5,395 nucleotides of DNA from assembly GCA_030696235.1 (NCBI GenBank), contig JAUYSN010000390.1, positions 1 to 5,395 on the forward strand, in the 5' to 3' direction. The stretch is from Sulfuricella sp. (lineage in GTDB: Bacteria; Pseudomonadota; Gammaproteobacteria; Burkholderiales; Sulfuricellaceae). Below are positions 1 through 4,996 of this stretch, one piece after another. The notes beneath the pieces were generated by a model. The model had not been told where the DNA came from, ran no database searches, and worked only from the letters and a program-made list of their open reading frames with translations. Every line of letters begins with the position of its first letter. The first letter of the stretch is position 1. The translations under genes and the position numbers were made by a program.

Positions 1-609
1 GCGGTGGCGATCTTTATCGCCATGGTGATGGACGGTCTGGATGGCCGGGTTGCGCGCCTCACCCATACCCAGAGCGCGTTCGGGGCGGAATACGATTCGC
101 TTTCCGATATGGTGTCGTTCGGTGTGGCGCCCGCCTTGATCGTGTATGTCTGGGCGCTGAAGGACATGGGCAAGTTGGGCTGGATCGCCGCTTTTATCTA
201 TTGCGCCGGCGCGGCGCTGCGGCTGGCACGCTTCAACACCCAGCATGAAGTCGCTGACAAGAATTTCTTTCAGGGTTTGCCCAGCCCCGCTGCGGCAGCG
301 TTGCTGGCCGGGCTGGTGTGGGTGATGAACGAGTACCATATCCGCGGCACCGATATCCGCTGGCTGGTGTGGGGGGTGACCCTGTTCGCCGGGTTGACCA
401 TGGTCAGCAACCTGCGCTATTACAGCGGCAAGGGCATCAACCTGCGCAAGAGCGTTCCCTTCGTTGGCATCTTGTTGATCGTGCTGACCTTCATTCTGAT
501 TTCTTTCGACCCGCCGCGTGTGCTGTTCAGCGTCTTTGTGCTGTATGCGCTGTCTGCTTACGCGGACTGGCTGTGGGGTGTGGTGCGGAGAAGGCGGAAA
601 GCTGCGTAG
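1..609 (+). CDS. pssA: CDP-diacylglycerol--serine O-phosphatidyltransferase, type II (5' partial)
   Basis: This is the C-terminal 202 residues of an inner-membrane enzyme that transfers phosphatidate from CDP-diacylglycerol to serine, giving phosphatidylserine for phosphatidylethanolamine synthesis. The frame is open from base 1, so the true start lies off the left edge, probably 50-80 residues away. The CDP-alcohol phosphatidyltransferase signature DGLDGRVAR...GAEYDSLSD is complete: counting from base 1, D11, D14, G15, A18, R19, G28, D32 and D36. The family motif QGLPSPAAA follows. About six hydrophobic helices can be seen (roughly 38-53, 59-76, 93-109, 119-136, 150-167 and 170-190). The protein ends in a basic RRRRKAA tail. 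The TAG stop lies inside the left arm of an inverted repeat, so the last residues may have been altered by its insertion. In betaproteobacteria this gene usually sits between psd/ilvC and leuA, which agrees with the gene downstream. Confidence 0.95.
   Translation, partial: AVAIFIAMVMDGLDGRVARLTHTQSAFGAEYDSLSDMVSFGVAPALIVYVWALKDMGKLGWIAAFIYCAGAALRLARFNTQHEVADKNFFQGLPSPAAAALLAGLVWVMNEYHIRGTDIRWLVWGVTLFAGLTMVSNLRYYSGKGINLRKSVPFVGILLIVLTFILISFDPPRVLFSVFVLYALSAYADWLWGVVRRRRKAA
577..599 (+). repeat. Left copy of 23-bp imperfect direct repeat
   Basis: This copy matches 729-751 at 21 of 23 positions, with the last 16 bases (TGCGGAGAAGGCGGAA) identical. Here it codes for the basic C-terminal run of pssA. 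Together the two copies flank the inverted-repeat element at 604-719, which suggests duplication during insertion or a local tandem duplication. Confidence 0.75.
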
Positions 610-719
610 GTTGGCGGTGAACAACGTGAACCCCAACATTCCCCTGCCGGAATCGCGGCACTGCGGATATTCCCGGTGGCGCTGCGTTGGGGTTCGCTAC
701 GCTCACCACCAACCTACGC
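604..719. repeat. Imperfect inverted-repeat (REP/MITE-like) element after pssA
   Basis: The outer arms GCGTAGGTTGG (604-614) and its complement (709-719) pair over 11 bp. After a mismatch, GGTGA (616-620) pairs with 703-707. A further 10 bp (628-637 GAACCCCAAC with 686-695) then closes the inner part. The centre (638-685) holds a small ATTCC/GGAAT hairpin at 638-653. The GTAGG...TTGG and GTTGGGGTTCGC patterns resemble dispersed palindromic repeats common in proteobacterial genomes, often linked to REP-associated tyrosine (RAYT) transposases; that link is recalled from knowledge of such repeats, not shown here. No transposase is present in the window, so any movement would be in trans. The pssA stop codon TAG is part of the left arm. 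Confidence 0.8.
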
Positions 720-728
720 CTGGCTTGA

Positions 729-751
729 GGTATGATGCGGAGAAGGCGGAA
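729..751 (+). repeat. Right copy of 23-bp imperfect direct repeat
   Basis: This copy corresponds to 577-599 (21 of 23 bases). Read in the register that encodes RRRR in pssA, it continues as ATG CGG AGA AGG CGG AAC GGC GTT GTG GGC TAG (735-767), giving a plausible alternative basic tail and stop. It may be the remnant of the original pssA 3' end, displaced by the inserted element. Confidence 0.7.
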
Positions 752-756
752 CGGCG

Positions 757-784
757 TTGTGGGCTAGCCGCTTGCGCTTATAAA
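757..784 (+). promoter_or_regulatory. Candidate sigma-70 promoter for the leuA leader transcript (upstream option)
   Basis: TTGTGG (757-762) and TATAAA (779-784) are separated by 16 bases. The -35 matches consensus at only three of six positions and the -10 at five of six. Transcription would start near 790, leaving a short untranslated stretch before the leader ORF at 808. The position downstream of the repeat insertion and before the leader fits a private leuA promoter. It has been read by eye only. Confidence 0.35.
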
Positions 785-800
785 TGAAAGCGTTTATATT
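772..800 (+). promoter_or_regulatory. Candidate sigma-70 promoter, alternative option
   Basis: TTGCGC (772-777) and TATATT (795-800) are separated by 17 bases; the -10 matches consensus at five of six positions. A start from here would fall near 807-808, making the leader ORF leaderless or nearly so. That would explain why no Shine-Dalgarno sequence is visible before its ATG. It competes with the promoter called at 757-784, and only transcript mapping can decide between them. Confidence 0.3.
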
Positions 801-807
801 TCAAACT

Positions 808-891
808 ATGAACTCCTCTATCCCAGTTTCCTTCGTTTCATATCGGGCCAACCTCCTGCTGGTCGGCCTGCTGCTGCGCCGCAGGCGCTAA
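808..891 (+). CDS. leuA leader peptide, 27 residues, leucine-rich (attenuator ORF)
   Basis: This short ORF begins MNSSIPVSFVSYRA and ends NLLLVGLLLRRRR, then TAA. Six of the 27 codons are leucine, arranged as CTC-CTG-CTG (853-861) and CTG-CTG-CTG (868-876), just before four arginine codons (CGC CGC AGG CGC) and the stop. It lies 93 bases upstream of the first leucine-pathway gene. This is the layout of leader peptides that control leucine operons by transcription attenuation, such as enterobacterial leuL with its run of Leu codons. The act of translation, rather than the product, would be what matters: ribosomes stalled on Leu codons would shift the RNA fold downstream. No clear ribosome binding site precedes ATG808. 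An in-frame ATG at 784 would give a 35-residue version, but it overlaps the candidate -10 element. It is too short for ordinary ORF calling. The function is inferred from codon content and position. Confidence 0.72.
   Translation: MNSSIPVSFVSYRANLLLVGLLLRRRR
846..886 (+). promoter_or_regulatory. Mutually exclusive hairpins over the leader Leu codons
   Basis: Hairpin A pairs 846-853 (GGCCAACC) with 861-868 (GGTCGGCC), with one A-C mismatch and a 7-base loop. Hairpin B pairs 866-871 (GCCTGC) with 881-886 (GCAGGC), with a 9-base loop. They share 866-868, so they cannot both form completely. The Leu codons lie within them, so the position of a translating or stalled ribosome would choose between them, as expected of an attenuator. 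Pairing was done by eye with no energy calculation. Confidence 0.45.
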
Positions 892-920
892 CTTTCCTCC
901 CCCCATTACTTGTTTTGAAT

Positions 921-951
921 TGCGGAAATCGGCGGCGAACCGGTTTTCGTG
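921..951 (+). terminator. Candidate attenuator hairpin before leuA
   Basis: Bases 921-932 can pair with 940-951 over 12 continuous pairs (four of them G-U), with the 7-base loop CGGCGAA. The core reads AAATCGG...CCGGTTTT, so an A-tract pairs with a U-tract beside a GC core, a shape seen in intrinsic terminators. The GC core is short and the U-tract is only four long, so it would be a weak terminator. The sequence 932-937 (GCGGCG) is complementary to the leader Arg codons at 877-882 (CGCCGC), so an alternative long-range helix could compete with this hairpin. Confidence 0.4.
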
Positions 952-974
952 TTATGAATTACGACTTCTGCAAC

Positions 975-978
975 GGAG
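975..978 (+). promoter_or_regulatory. leuA ribosome binding site
   Basis: GGAG sits six bases before ATG985. It is the only clear Shine-Dalgarno sequence in the leader region and supports that leuA start. Confidence 0.8.
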
Positions 979-984
979 CCCGTC

Positions 985-2520
985 ATGAAAAATAAATTAA
1001 TCATATTCGACACCACCTTGCGCGACGGCGAGCAAAGCCCCGGCGCTTCCATGACCAAAGAGGAGAAAGTGCGCATCGCGCGGCAGCTCGAGCGGATGCG
1101 CGTGGACGTCATCGAGGCCGGTTTCCCGGCCGCCAGCATCGGTGATTTCGAGTCGGTCAAGGGGGTCGCGAGCAGCATCAAGGACAGCACGGTGTGCGGC
1201 CTGGCGCGCGCCCTGGAGCGCGACATCGAGCGTGCCGGCGAGGCGATCAAGCCGGCCGTTTCCGGCCGCATCCACACTTTCATCGCCACCAGCCCGATCC
1301 ACATGGAGAAGAAGCTGCGCATGAGCCCGGATCAGGTGGTCGAGCAGGCGGTGAAGGCGGTGAAATGGGCGCGCAAGTGGACCGACAACGTCGAGTTCTC
1401 ACCCGAGGACGCCGGACGCTCCGAGACCGATTTCCTGTGCCGCATCCTGGAGGCGGTGATCGAGGCCGGCGCCACGACCCTGAATATTCCCGATACCGTC
1501 GGCTACAATTTGCCGCAACAGTTCGGCAACCTCATCGCCACCTTGCGCGAGCGCATTCCCAACTCCGACAAGGCGATCTTCTCGGTGCACTGCCACAACG
1601 ATCTCGGTCTGGCGGTGGCGAACTCCCTCGCTGCGGTTCTGGCCGGGGCGCGCCAGGTGGAGTGCACCATCAATGGCCTGGGCGAGCGGGCAGGTAACGC
1701 TGCGCTGGAAGAAATAGTCATGGCGGTACGTACGCGCCAGGACGTTTTTCCCTGCGACACCGGCATCGACACCACCCAGATCGTACCGGCCAGCCGCCTG
1801 GTGGCGGGCATTACCGGTTTTGCGGTGCAGCCCAACAAGGCCATCGTCGGCGCCAATGCCTTCGCTCACGAGTCCGGCATCCATCAGGACGGCGTCCTCA
1901 AGCACCGCGAAACTTACGAGATCATGCGCGCCGAGGATGTCGGCTGGAGCGCGAACAAGATGGTGCTGGGCAAGCATTCCGGCCGCAATGCCTTCCGCAG
2001 CCGCCTGGTTGAACTGGGCATCGAACTGGAATCGGAAGAGGCGCTCAACGCCGCCTTCGCCCGTTTCAAGGATCTCGCCGACAAGAAGCATGAAATCTTC
2101 GACGAGGATATTCATGCGCTGGTCAGCGACGAGGAACAGGCGATGGTGAAGGAACAGTTCAAGCTGGTGTCGCTGCGCGTCTGCTCGGAAACCGGCGAAA
2201 CGCCCCATGCCCATGTCACCATCAGCGATGGCGGCAAGGAAAAGGCTGCGGAAGCCGATGGCGGCGGGCCGGTGGACGCCTCGTTCAAGGCGATCGAGGT
2301 TATTGTCAAAAGCGGCACGGAACTGCTACTCTATTCGGTCAACAACATCACCAGCGGTACGGATGCACAGGGCGAAGTCACGGTGCGGCTGTCCAAGGGC
2401 GGGCGCATCGTCAATGGTCAGGGGGCGGATACCGACATCGTGATCGCTTCGGCCAAGGCTTACCTCAATGCCCTGAACAAGCTGGCGGGAAAGCTGGAGC
2501 GGATGAACCCGCAGATCTGA
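985..2520 (+). CDS. leuA: 2-isopropylmalate synthase
   Basis: This cytoplasmic enzyme condenses acetyl-CoA with 2-oxoisovalerate to give 2-isopropylmalate, the first committed step of leucine synthesis. The 511-residue protein is complete and near the usual length of the LeuA type (E. coli about 523). The N-terminal HMGL-like TIM barrel starts with [12 protein letters not shown] (residues 9-20). The divalent metal ligands expected of the family are present: D14, H202 and H204 in HCHND, and N238 in GERAGNAA. The HESGIHQDG (295-303) and LGKHSGR (328-334) linker motifs follow. The C-terminal region, about 390-505, is the LeuA regulatory domain that binds leucine for feedback inhibition; GGGPVD (426-431) and the end stretch [17 protein letters not shown] (481-497) are recognisable. 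The start is ATG985 with GGAG six bases upstream. Upstream lie a Leu-codon leader and hairpins, so expression is probably attenuated by leucine supply. An inverted repeat begins five bases after the stop. Confidence 0.98.
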   Translation: MKNKLIIFDTTLRDGEQSPGASMTKEEKVRIARQLERMRVDVIEAGFPAASIGDFESVKGVASSIKDSTVCGLARALERDIERAGEAIKPAVSGRIHTFIATSPIHMEKKLRMSPDQVVEQAVKAVKWARKWTDNVEFSPEDAGRSETDFLCRILEAVIEAGATTLNIPDTVGYNLPQQFGNLIATLRERIPNSDKAIFSVHCHNDLGLAVANSLAAVLAGARQVECTINGLGERAGNAALEEIVMAVRTRQDVFPCDTGIDTTQIVPASRLVAGITGFAVQPNKAIVGANAFAHESGIHQDGVLKHRETYEIMRAEDVGWSANKMVLGKHSGRNAFRSRLVELGIELESEEALNAAFARFKDLADKKHEIFDEDIHALVSDEEQAMVKEQFKLVSLRVCSETGETPHAHVTISDGGKEKAAEADGGGPVDASFKAIEVIVKSGTELLLYSVNNITSGTDAQGEVTVRLSKGGRIVNGQGADTDIVIASAKAYLNALNKLAGKLERMNPQI

Positions 2521-2524
2521 TCAA

Positions 2525-2600
2525 GTAGGGTGGGCACGACTTTGTGCCCACGCGGTCAGCGGATGTATTCCGCGTGGGCACAAAGACGTGCCCACCCTAC
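2525..2600. repeat. Long inverted repeat (REP/BIME-like), probable leuA terminator
   Basis: The 31-base arms 2525-2555 and 2570-2600 are complementary at 30 of 31 positions, the one mismatch being A2539 against A2586. They are separated by 14 bases. Each arm is itself a palindrome: GTGGGCAC/GTGCCCAC at 2530-2537/2544-2551 and again at 2574-2581/2588-2595, with 6-base loops. The element can therefore form one long hairpin or two short ones (a cruciform in DNA). Its ends GTAGGGTGGG...CCCACCCTAC resemble those of the element at 604-719. It starts five bases after the leuA stop and lies before the convergent DUF2069 gene, so it could end transcription from both sides even without a U-tract. Confidence 0.88.
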
Positions 2601-2631
2601 CAAGGCAGTCCTGAACCCCGGTTTGGTTAGC

Positions 2632-2973
2632 CTATGTGCGGCTGAGCCGGGCGTAAAAAACGGTGCTGAAGAAGAACACTACCGCCAGCGCGATTTCCAC
2701 TCCCGCCAGGGTCGCCGACCATCCTTTGTCGCTCATGGCGCGTACCACGCCTTCGGTGAGGTAAAGCAGGATCAGCATCGAGGCCCACTGGTAGGTGTAG
2801 CGTTTGCCGCGCAGGATGCCGGCCAGCGGCAGCAGCAGCGGCAGAACCTTGAAAACCAGGCTGGATCCGCCGGGGCGCAGCGGCGCGAGCCACAATTCCC
2901 AGGCGAGGCACAGGACGATCAGCGCGATCAGGCTGGCGATGCTGGCATAGTGGAGGGCTGCGGTTCTGTTCAA
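2632..2973 (-). CDS. DUF2069 family small inner-membrane protein
   Basis: This 113-residue hydrophobic protein matches the DUF2069 pattern by its PLLLPLAGILRGKRYTYQWA stretch (residues 45-64). About four membrane helices are visible (roughly 8-28, 38-54, 60-78 and 86-107), joined by short polar loops and ending in a basic tail. The biochemical function of the family is unknown. The start is TTG at 2973-2971, since no ATG occurs in frame before residue 66. That TTG overlaps the TGA of the upstream HugZ-like gene in a TTGA junction, with GGAGAG just before it, so the two are probably cotranscribed and translationally coupled. Its stop is about 30 bases from the inverted repeat after leuA. DUF2069 genes are often found near wrbA and yihY in betaproteobacteria (recalled, not checked here). 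Confidence 0.85.
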   Translation of the reverse strand: MNRTAALHYASIASLIALIVLCLAWELWLAPLRPGGSSLVFKVLPLLLPLAGILRGKRYTYQWASMLILLYLTEGVVRAMSDKGWSATLAGVEIALAVVFFFSTVFYARLSRT

Positions 2974-3671
2974 GCGCCGCTCTCCAGCATTTTCAGCAGT
3001 GCCGCTTCGGCCTGTTCGGCATTGAGGACGGTATCCGGGAAATCGAAGCGCAGCAGCTGGCCGTCACCCAGAATGTCGAAGCCGTCGCAGTCGATTCCCA
3101 CCAGGGTTGCATCGCTGGCACTGGTGCCGTAGTAGGTGCGACAGAAGAACTGCAGATCGCCAGCCTGGTTGAGATTGAAGCGGGCCAGAAGCTCTTCTTC
3201 CTGTTGCGCCATTGAGTTTGGCGGCGGCAGGATTTCTGTCGGGGAAATCCACTGCGCCACGCCGAAACCGCCGATGTAGCGCAGAGTGACGGGCTCGATG
3301 CGGTAGAAACTGAAATCCAGTGCGAAATATTGCTCCGCGCTGGGGAAGTAGCGCAGATAGCGCGCTTTGAGCTGCTCCGTTGTTTCCACGCGCACCGCTT
3401 TGCCGACCAGCGTGAGCCGCTCTCCGGCCTGGATGTCGACGGATTGCTCATGCACCAGGAAGCTGGTGCGCGCGTCCTGCTCAATGTTGCGGGTGTGTTC
3501 CGCCAGTTGGCTGATCAGGAACAATGGCCTGGCTTCATGATCGGTCAGGTAGGATACCGCCGAGCCGAACGGGTAGCCGCCGAGTTTATGGGAAAGCGTG
3601 GAAAGCAAGCCGATACGCTCTGCACGCAGCAACCTGCGCGCCCGTTTCCAGACGGTTTCCGGGGTGGTCAT
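2970..3671 (-). CDS. HugZ-like pyridoxamine 5'-phosphate oxidase-type split-barrel protein
   Basis: This 233-residue cytoplasmic protein has an N-terminal split-barrel fold of the FMN-binding/heme-handling kind (about residues 5-150). GLLSTLSHKLGGYPFGSAVS (21-40) and LFLISQLAEHTRNIEQDARTS (50-70) are typical, as is RYIGGFGVAQWI (131-142). A C-terminal DUF2470-like region (about 155-231) contains GIDCDGFDIL (192-201). Relatives include HugZ heme oxygenases and uncharacterised flavoproteins, so a redox or heme role is possible but unproven. The usual histidine-rich HMNxDH motif at the start of DUF2470 is degraded here to RFNLNQ (164-169). The start is ATG3671, where family similarity begins; the frame remains open upstream through the antisense of the YihY gene, but that part looks non-coding. 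A weak GGGAA lies before the ATG. The gene leads the two-gene minus-strand unit with DUF2069 and is divergent from the YihY gene. Confidence 0.88.
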   Translation of the reverse strand: MTTPETVWKRARRLLRAERIGLLSTLSHKLGGYPFGSAVSYLTDHEARPLFLISQLAEHTRNIEQDARTSFLVHEQSVDIQAGERLTLVGKAVRVETTEQLKARYLRYFPSAEQYFALDFSFYRIEPVTLRYIGGFGVAQWISPTEILPPPNSMAQQEEELLARFNLNQAGDLQFFCRTYYGTSASDATLVGIDCDGFDILGDGQLLRFDFPDTVLNAEQAEAALLKMLESGA

Positions 3672-3673
3672 GA

Positions 3674-3703
3674 AACGGTTCCCGATACCCTGGACGGGCC
3701 GTT
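3674..3703. promoter_or_regulatory. Inverted repeat in the divergent intergenic region
   Basis: AACGG (3674-3678) pairs with CCGTT (3699-3703), and CCCG (3681-3684) with CGGG (3695-3698), with a TT bulge and a 10-base loop. It lies immediately upstream of the HugZ-like start codon and takes in its weak ribosome binding site. It could be an operator or an mRNA structure limiting translation. No convincing -10/-35 pair was seen for either divergent gene. Confidence 0.3.
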
Positions 3704-3755
3704 GGGGTGGCAAAGACCTAGTATTTGATCCATAGTGGAAGTCTCCATTTTCAAC

Positions 3756-4985
3756 ATGATAACGCAATTCATGCCCCAGAACTTTTCTCGCATCATCCCG
3801 TTTCTGCTTCTGGCGCGGCGACGCTTCAAGGAAGATCGCTGTGTCCAGTTCGCCGCGAGCCTGACCTACACCACGCTGCTGGCGCTGGTACCGATCGTCA
3901 CCATCGCGCTGACGGTATTGTCCGCTTTCCCGGTGTTTACCGACCTGATGACCCAGCTCAAGGTGTTCATCCTGGACAACTTCGTGCCGATCTCGGCGGG
4001 CAAGATCATCTCGGTGTACATGCAGCAATTCTCTCAGAAGGCAGCGCACCTGACCGCGCTGGGCATCGGGTTGCTGGCGGTGACCGCGTTCGTGCTGATG
4101 CTGACTATCGATCACGCCTTCGATGTGATTTGGCGCGTGCGCAGGAAGCGCCCGCTGCTGCGTCGTTTCCTGATCTACTGGGCGGCACTGACGCTCGGAC
4201 CACTGCTGATCGGGGTCAGCCTGTCCCTGACTTCCTACCTGGTCAGCCTTCCTCTCGGGTTGGCGAAAGGCGTGCCAGCAGTCGGCATGGTGACCCTGAA
4301 GATTGTGCCGGTGGCGCTGACCATCTTTGCTTTCGCGTTGCTTTACAGGGTTGTTCCCAGTCGTCCCGTTTTACCGCTTCATGCCTTGGTCGGCGGGGTG
4401 GTGGCGGGGATTGCCTTCGAGCTGATGAAGAAGGTGTTTGCACTTTACGTCACTCATTTTCCCACCTATACCAGGGTATACGGTGCGTTCGCCAGTGTTC
4501 CACTTTTCCTGATCTGGATTTATCTGTCCTGGCTGGTGGTGCTGTCCGGGGCGGTGATCGCCGCTACGCTTCCTTATTGGAACACTTCCATCCGGCAGGG
4601 CGGGGAAGTTGCCGGACGGGAGTTTTTCGCCGCGCTGGCCGTTCTCAAGGCGATTTATCAGGCGCATCAAGCCGGTGAAACGCTCAGCCTGCAGCGCCTG
4701 CTGCATGAATCGGATTTGGGGCTGGAAGATATCGAGGATATTCTCGACCGGCTGAACGAGGTGAACTGGGTGGGTAGCGTGGAGGGTGGCGGCTGGACCC
4801 TGACCCGAAGTGCGGAGGCGATCAGGCTCGCCGATGTTTACCGCGTTTTCGTGTTCGATCCGGATCAGGACTGTTCTGCTCCGGGCATTGCCGGGACGCG
4901 CGCAGGCGTTCTGTTGGTCGGTCTGGCGGACAGGCTGGACGAGACATTGAGCCTGTCCTTGAAAGATTTTTTCAGCCCAGGCTGA
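3756..4985 (+). CDS. YihY/virulence factor BrkB family membrane protein
   Basis: This inner-membrane protein (409 residues from ATG3756) belongs to the family once misnamed ribonuclease BN. The signature RRFKEDRCVQFAASLTYTTL (22-41) begins the conserved part. Six membrane segments are visible (about 35-58, 98-120, 140-163, 177-199, 209-231 and 245-272). The TRVYGAFASVPLFLIWIYLSW stretch (239-259) is typical. The soluble C-terminal extension (about 290-409) is acidic, helical and possibly winged-helix-like, as in the longer proteobacterial members. The molecular function is unsettled; transport or envelope roles have been proposed. The start is uncertain: GTG3735, ATG3756 and ATG3771 are all in frame and none has a good ribosome binding site. 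The gene is divergent from the HugZ-like gene, and its stop is 11 bases from the convergent partial gene at the right edge. Confidence 0.92.
   Translation: MITQFMPQNFSRIIPFLLLARRRFKEDRCVQFAASLTYTTLLALVPIVTIALTVLSAFPVFTDLMTQLKVFILDNFVPISAGKIISVYMQQFSQKAAHLTALGIGLLAVTAFVLMLTIDHAFDVIWRVRRKRPLLRRFLIYWAALTLGPLLIGVSLSLTSYLVSLPLGLAKGVPAVGMVTLKIVPVALTIFAFALLYRVVPSRPVLPLHALVGGVVAGIAFELMKKVFALYVTHFPTYTRVYGAFASVPLFLIWIYLSWLVVLSGAVIAATLPYWNTSIRQGGEVAGREFFAALAVLKAIYQAHQAGETLSLQRLLHESDLGLEDIEDILDRLNEVNWVGSVEGGGWTLTRSAEAIRLADVYRVFVFDPDQDCSAPGIAGTRAGVLLVGLADRLDETLSLSLKDFFSPG
4928..4958 (+). terminator. Terminator-like hairpin at the 3' end of the YihY gene
   Basis: GGACAGGCT (4928-4936) pairs perfectly over 9 bp with AGCCTGTCC (4950-4958), with a 13-base loop. 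Eight bases later comes a run of six Ts (4967-4972). The hairpin lies within the last codons of the gene. The gap to the T-run makes it an imperfect intrinsic terminator. Confidence 0.3.
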
Positions 4986-4990
4986 GAAAG
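4967..4990. terminator. Candidate terminator hairpin between convergent genes
   Basis: Bases 4967-4977 can pair with 4980-4990 (TTTTTTCAGCC against GGCTGAGAAAG, two G-U pairs) across the YihY stop codon, with a very small loop. It is followed by ATTTATT. It overlaps the T-run after the upstream hairpin and lies in the short gap between convergent stops, so it could serve the plus-strand gene. Confidence 0.35.
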
Positions 4991-4996
4991 ATTTAT

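Noticed and set aside
604..719. CRISPR repeat or tRNA-like structure in the pssA-leuA gap
   Set aside because: Only one palindromic unit is present, there is no regular spacing of direct repeats, and no cloverleaf or anticodon arm can be drawn.
518..787. Short plus-strand ORF spanning the pssA end and the repeat
   Set aside because: It is in the wrong frame for pssA, crosses the repeat element, is Cys/Arg-rich, and has no ribosome binding site.
784..891. Longer 35-residue version of the leader peptide from ATG784
   Set aside because: The ATG overlaps the candidate -10 element and has no ribosome binding site; ATG808 is preferred, although the longer form cannot be excluded if transcription starts further upstream.
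1399..2214. 271-codon minus-strand ORF inside leuA
   Set aside because: It is antisense to a strongly conserved enzyme, has no family-like pattern, and such long shadow frames are expected in GC-rich genes.
2530..3132. 200-codon plus-strand ORF running through the inverted repeat and over the minus-strand DUF2069 and HugZ-like genes
   Set aside because: It starts inside the palindrome, and its product is a composition-driven shadow of the two minus-strand genes.
3672..4115. N-terminal extension of the HugZ-like frame on the minus strand, giving 381 residues
   Set aside because: The extension is antisense to the conserved start of the YihY gene, reads as a low-complexity H/R/Q-rich string, and family similarity starts at ATG3671.
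3725..4678. 317-codon plus-strand ORF in another frame over the YihY gene
   Set aside because: Its sequence shows no domain pattern, while the overlapping frame encodes clear membrane helices and YihY motifs.
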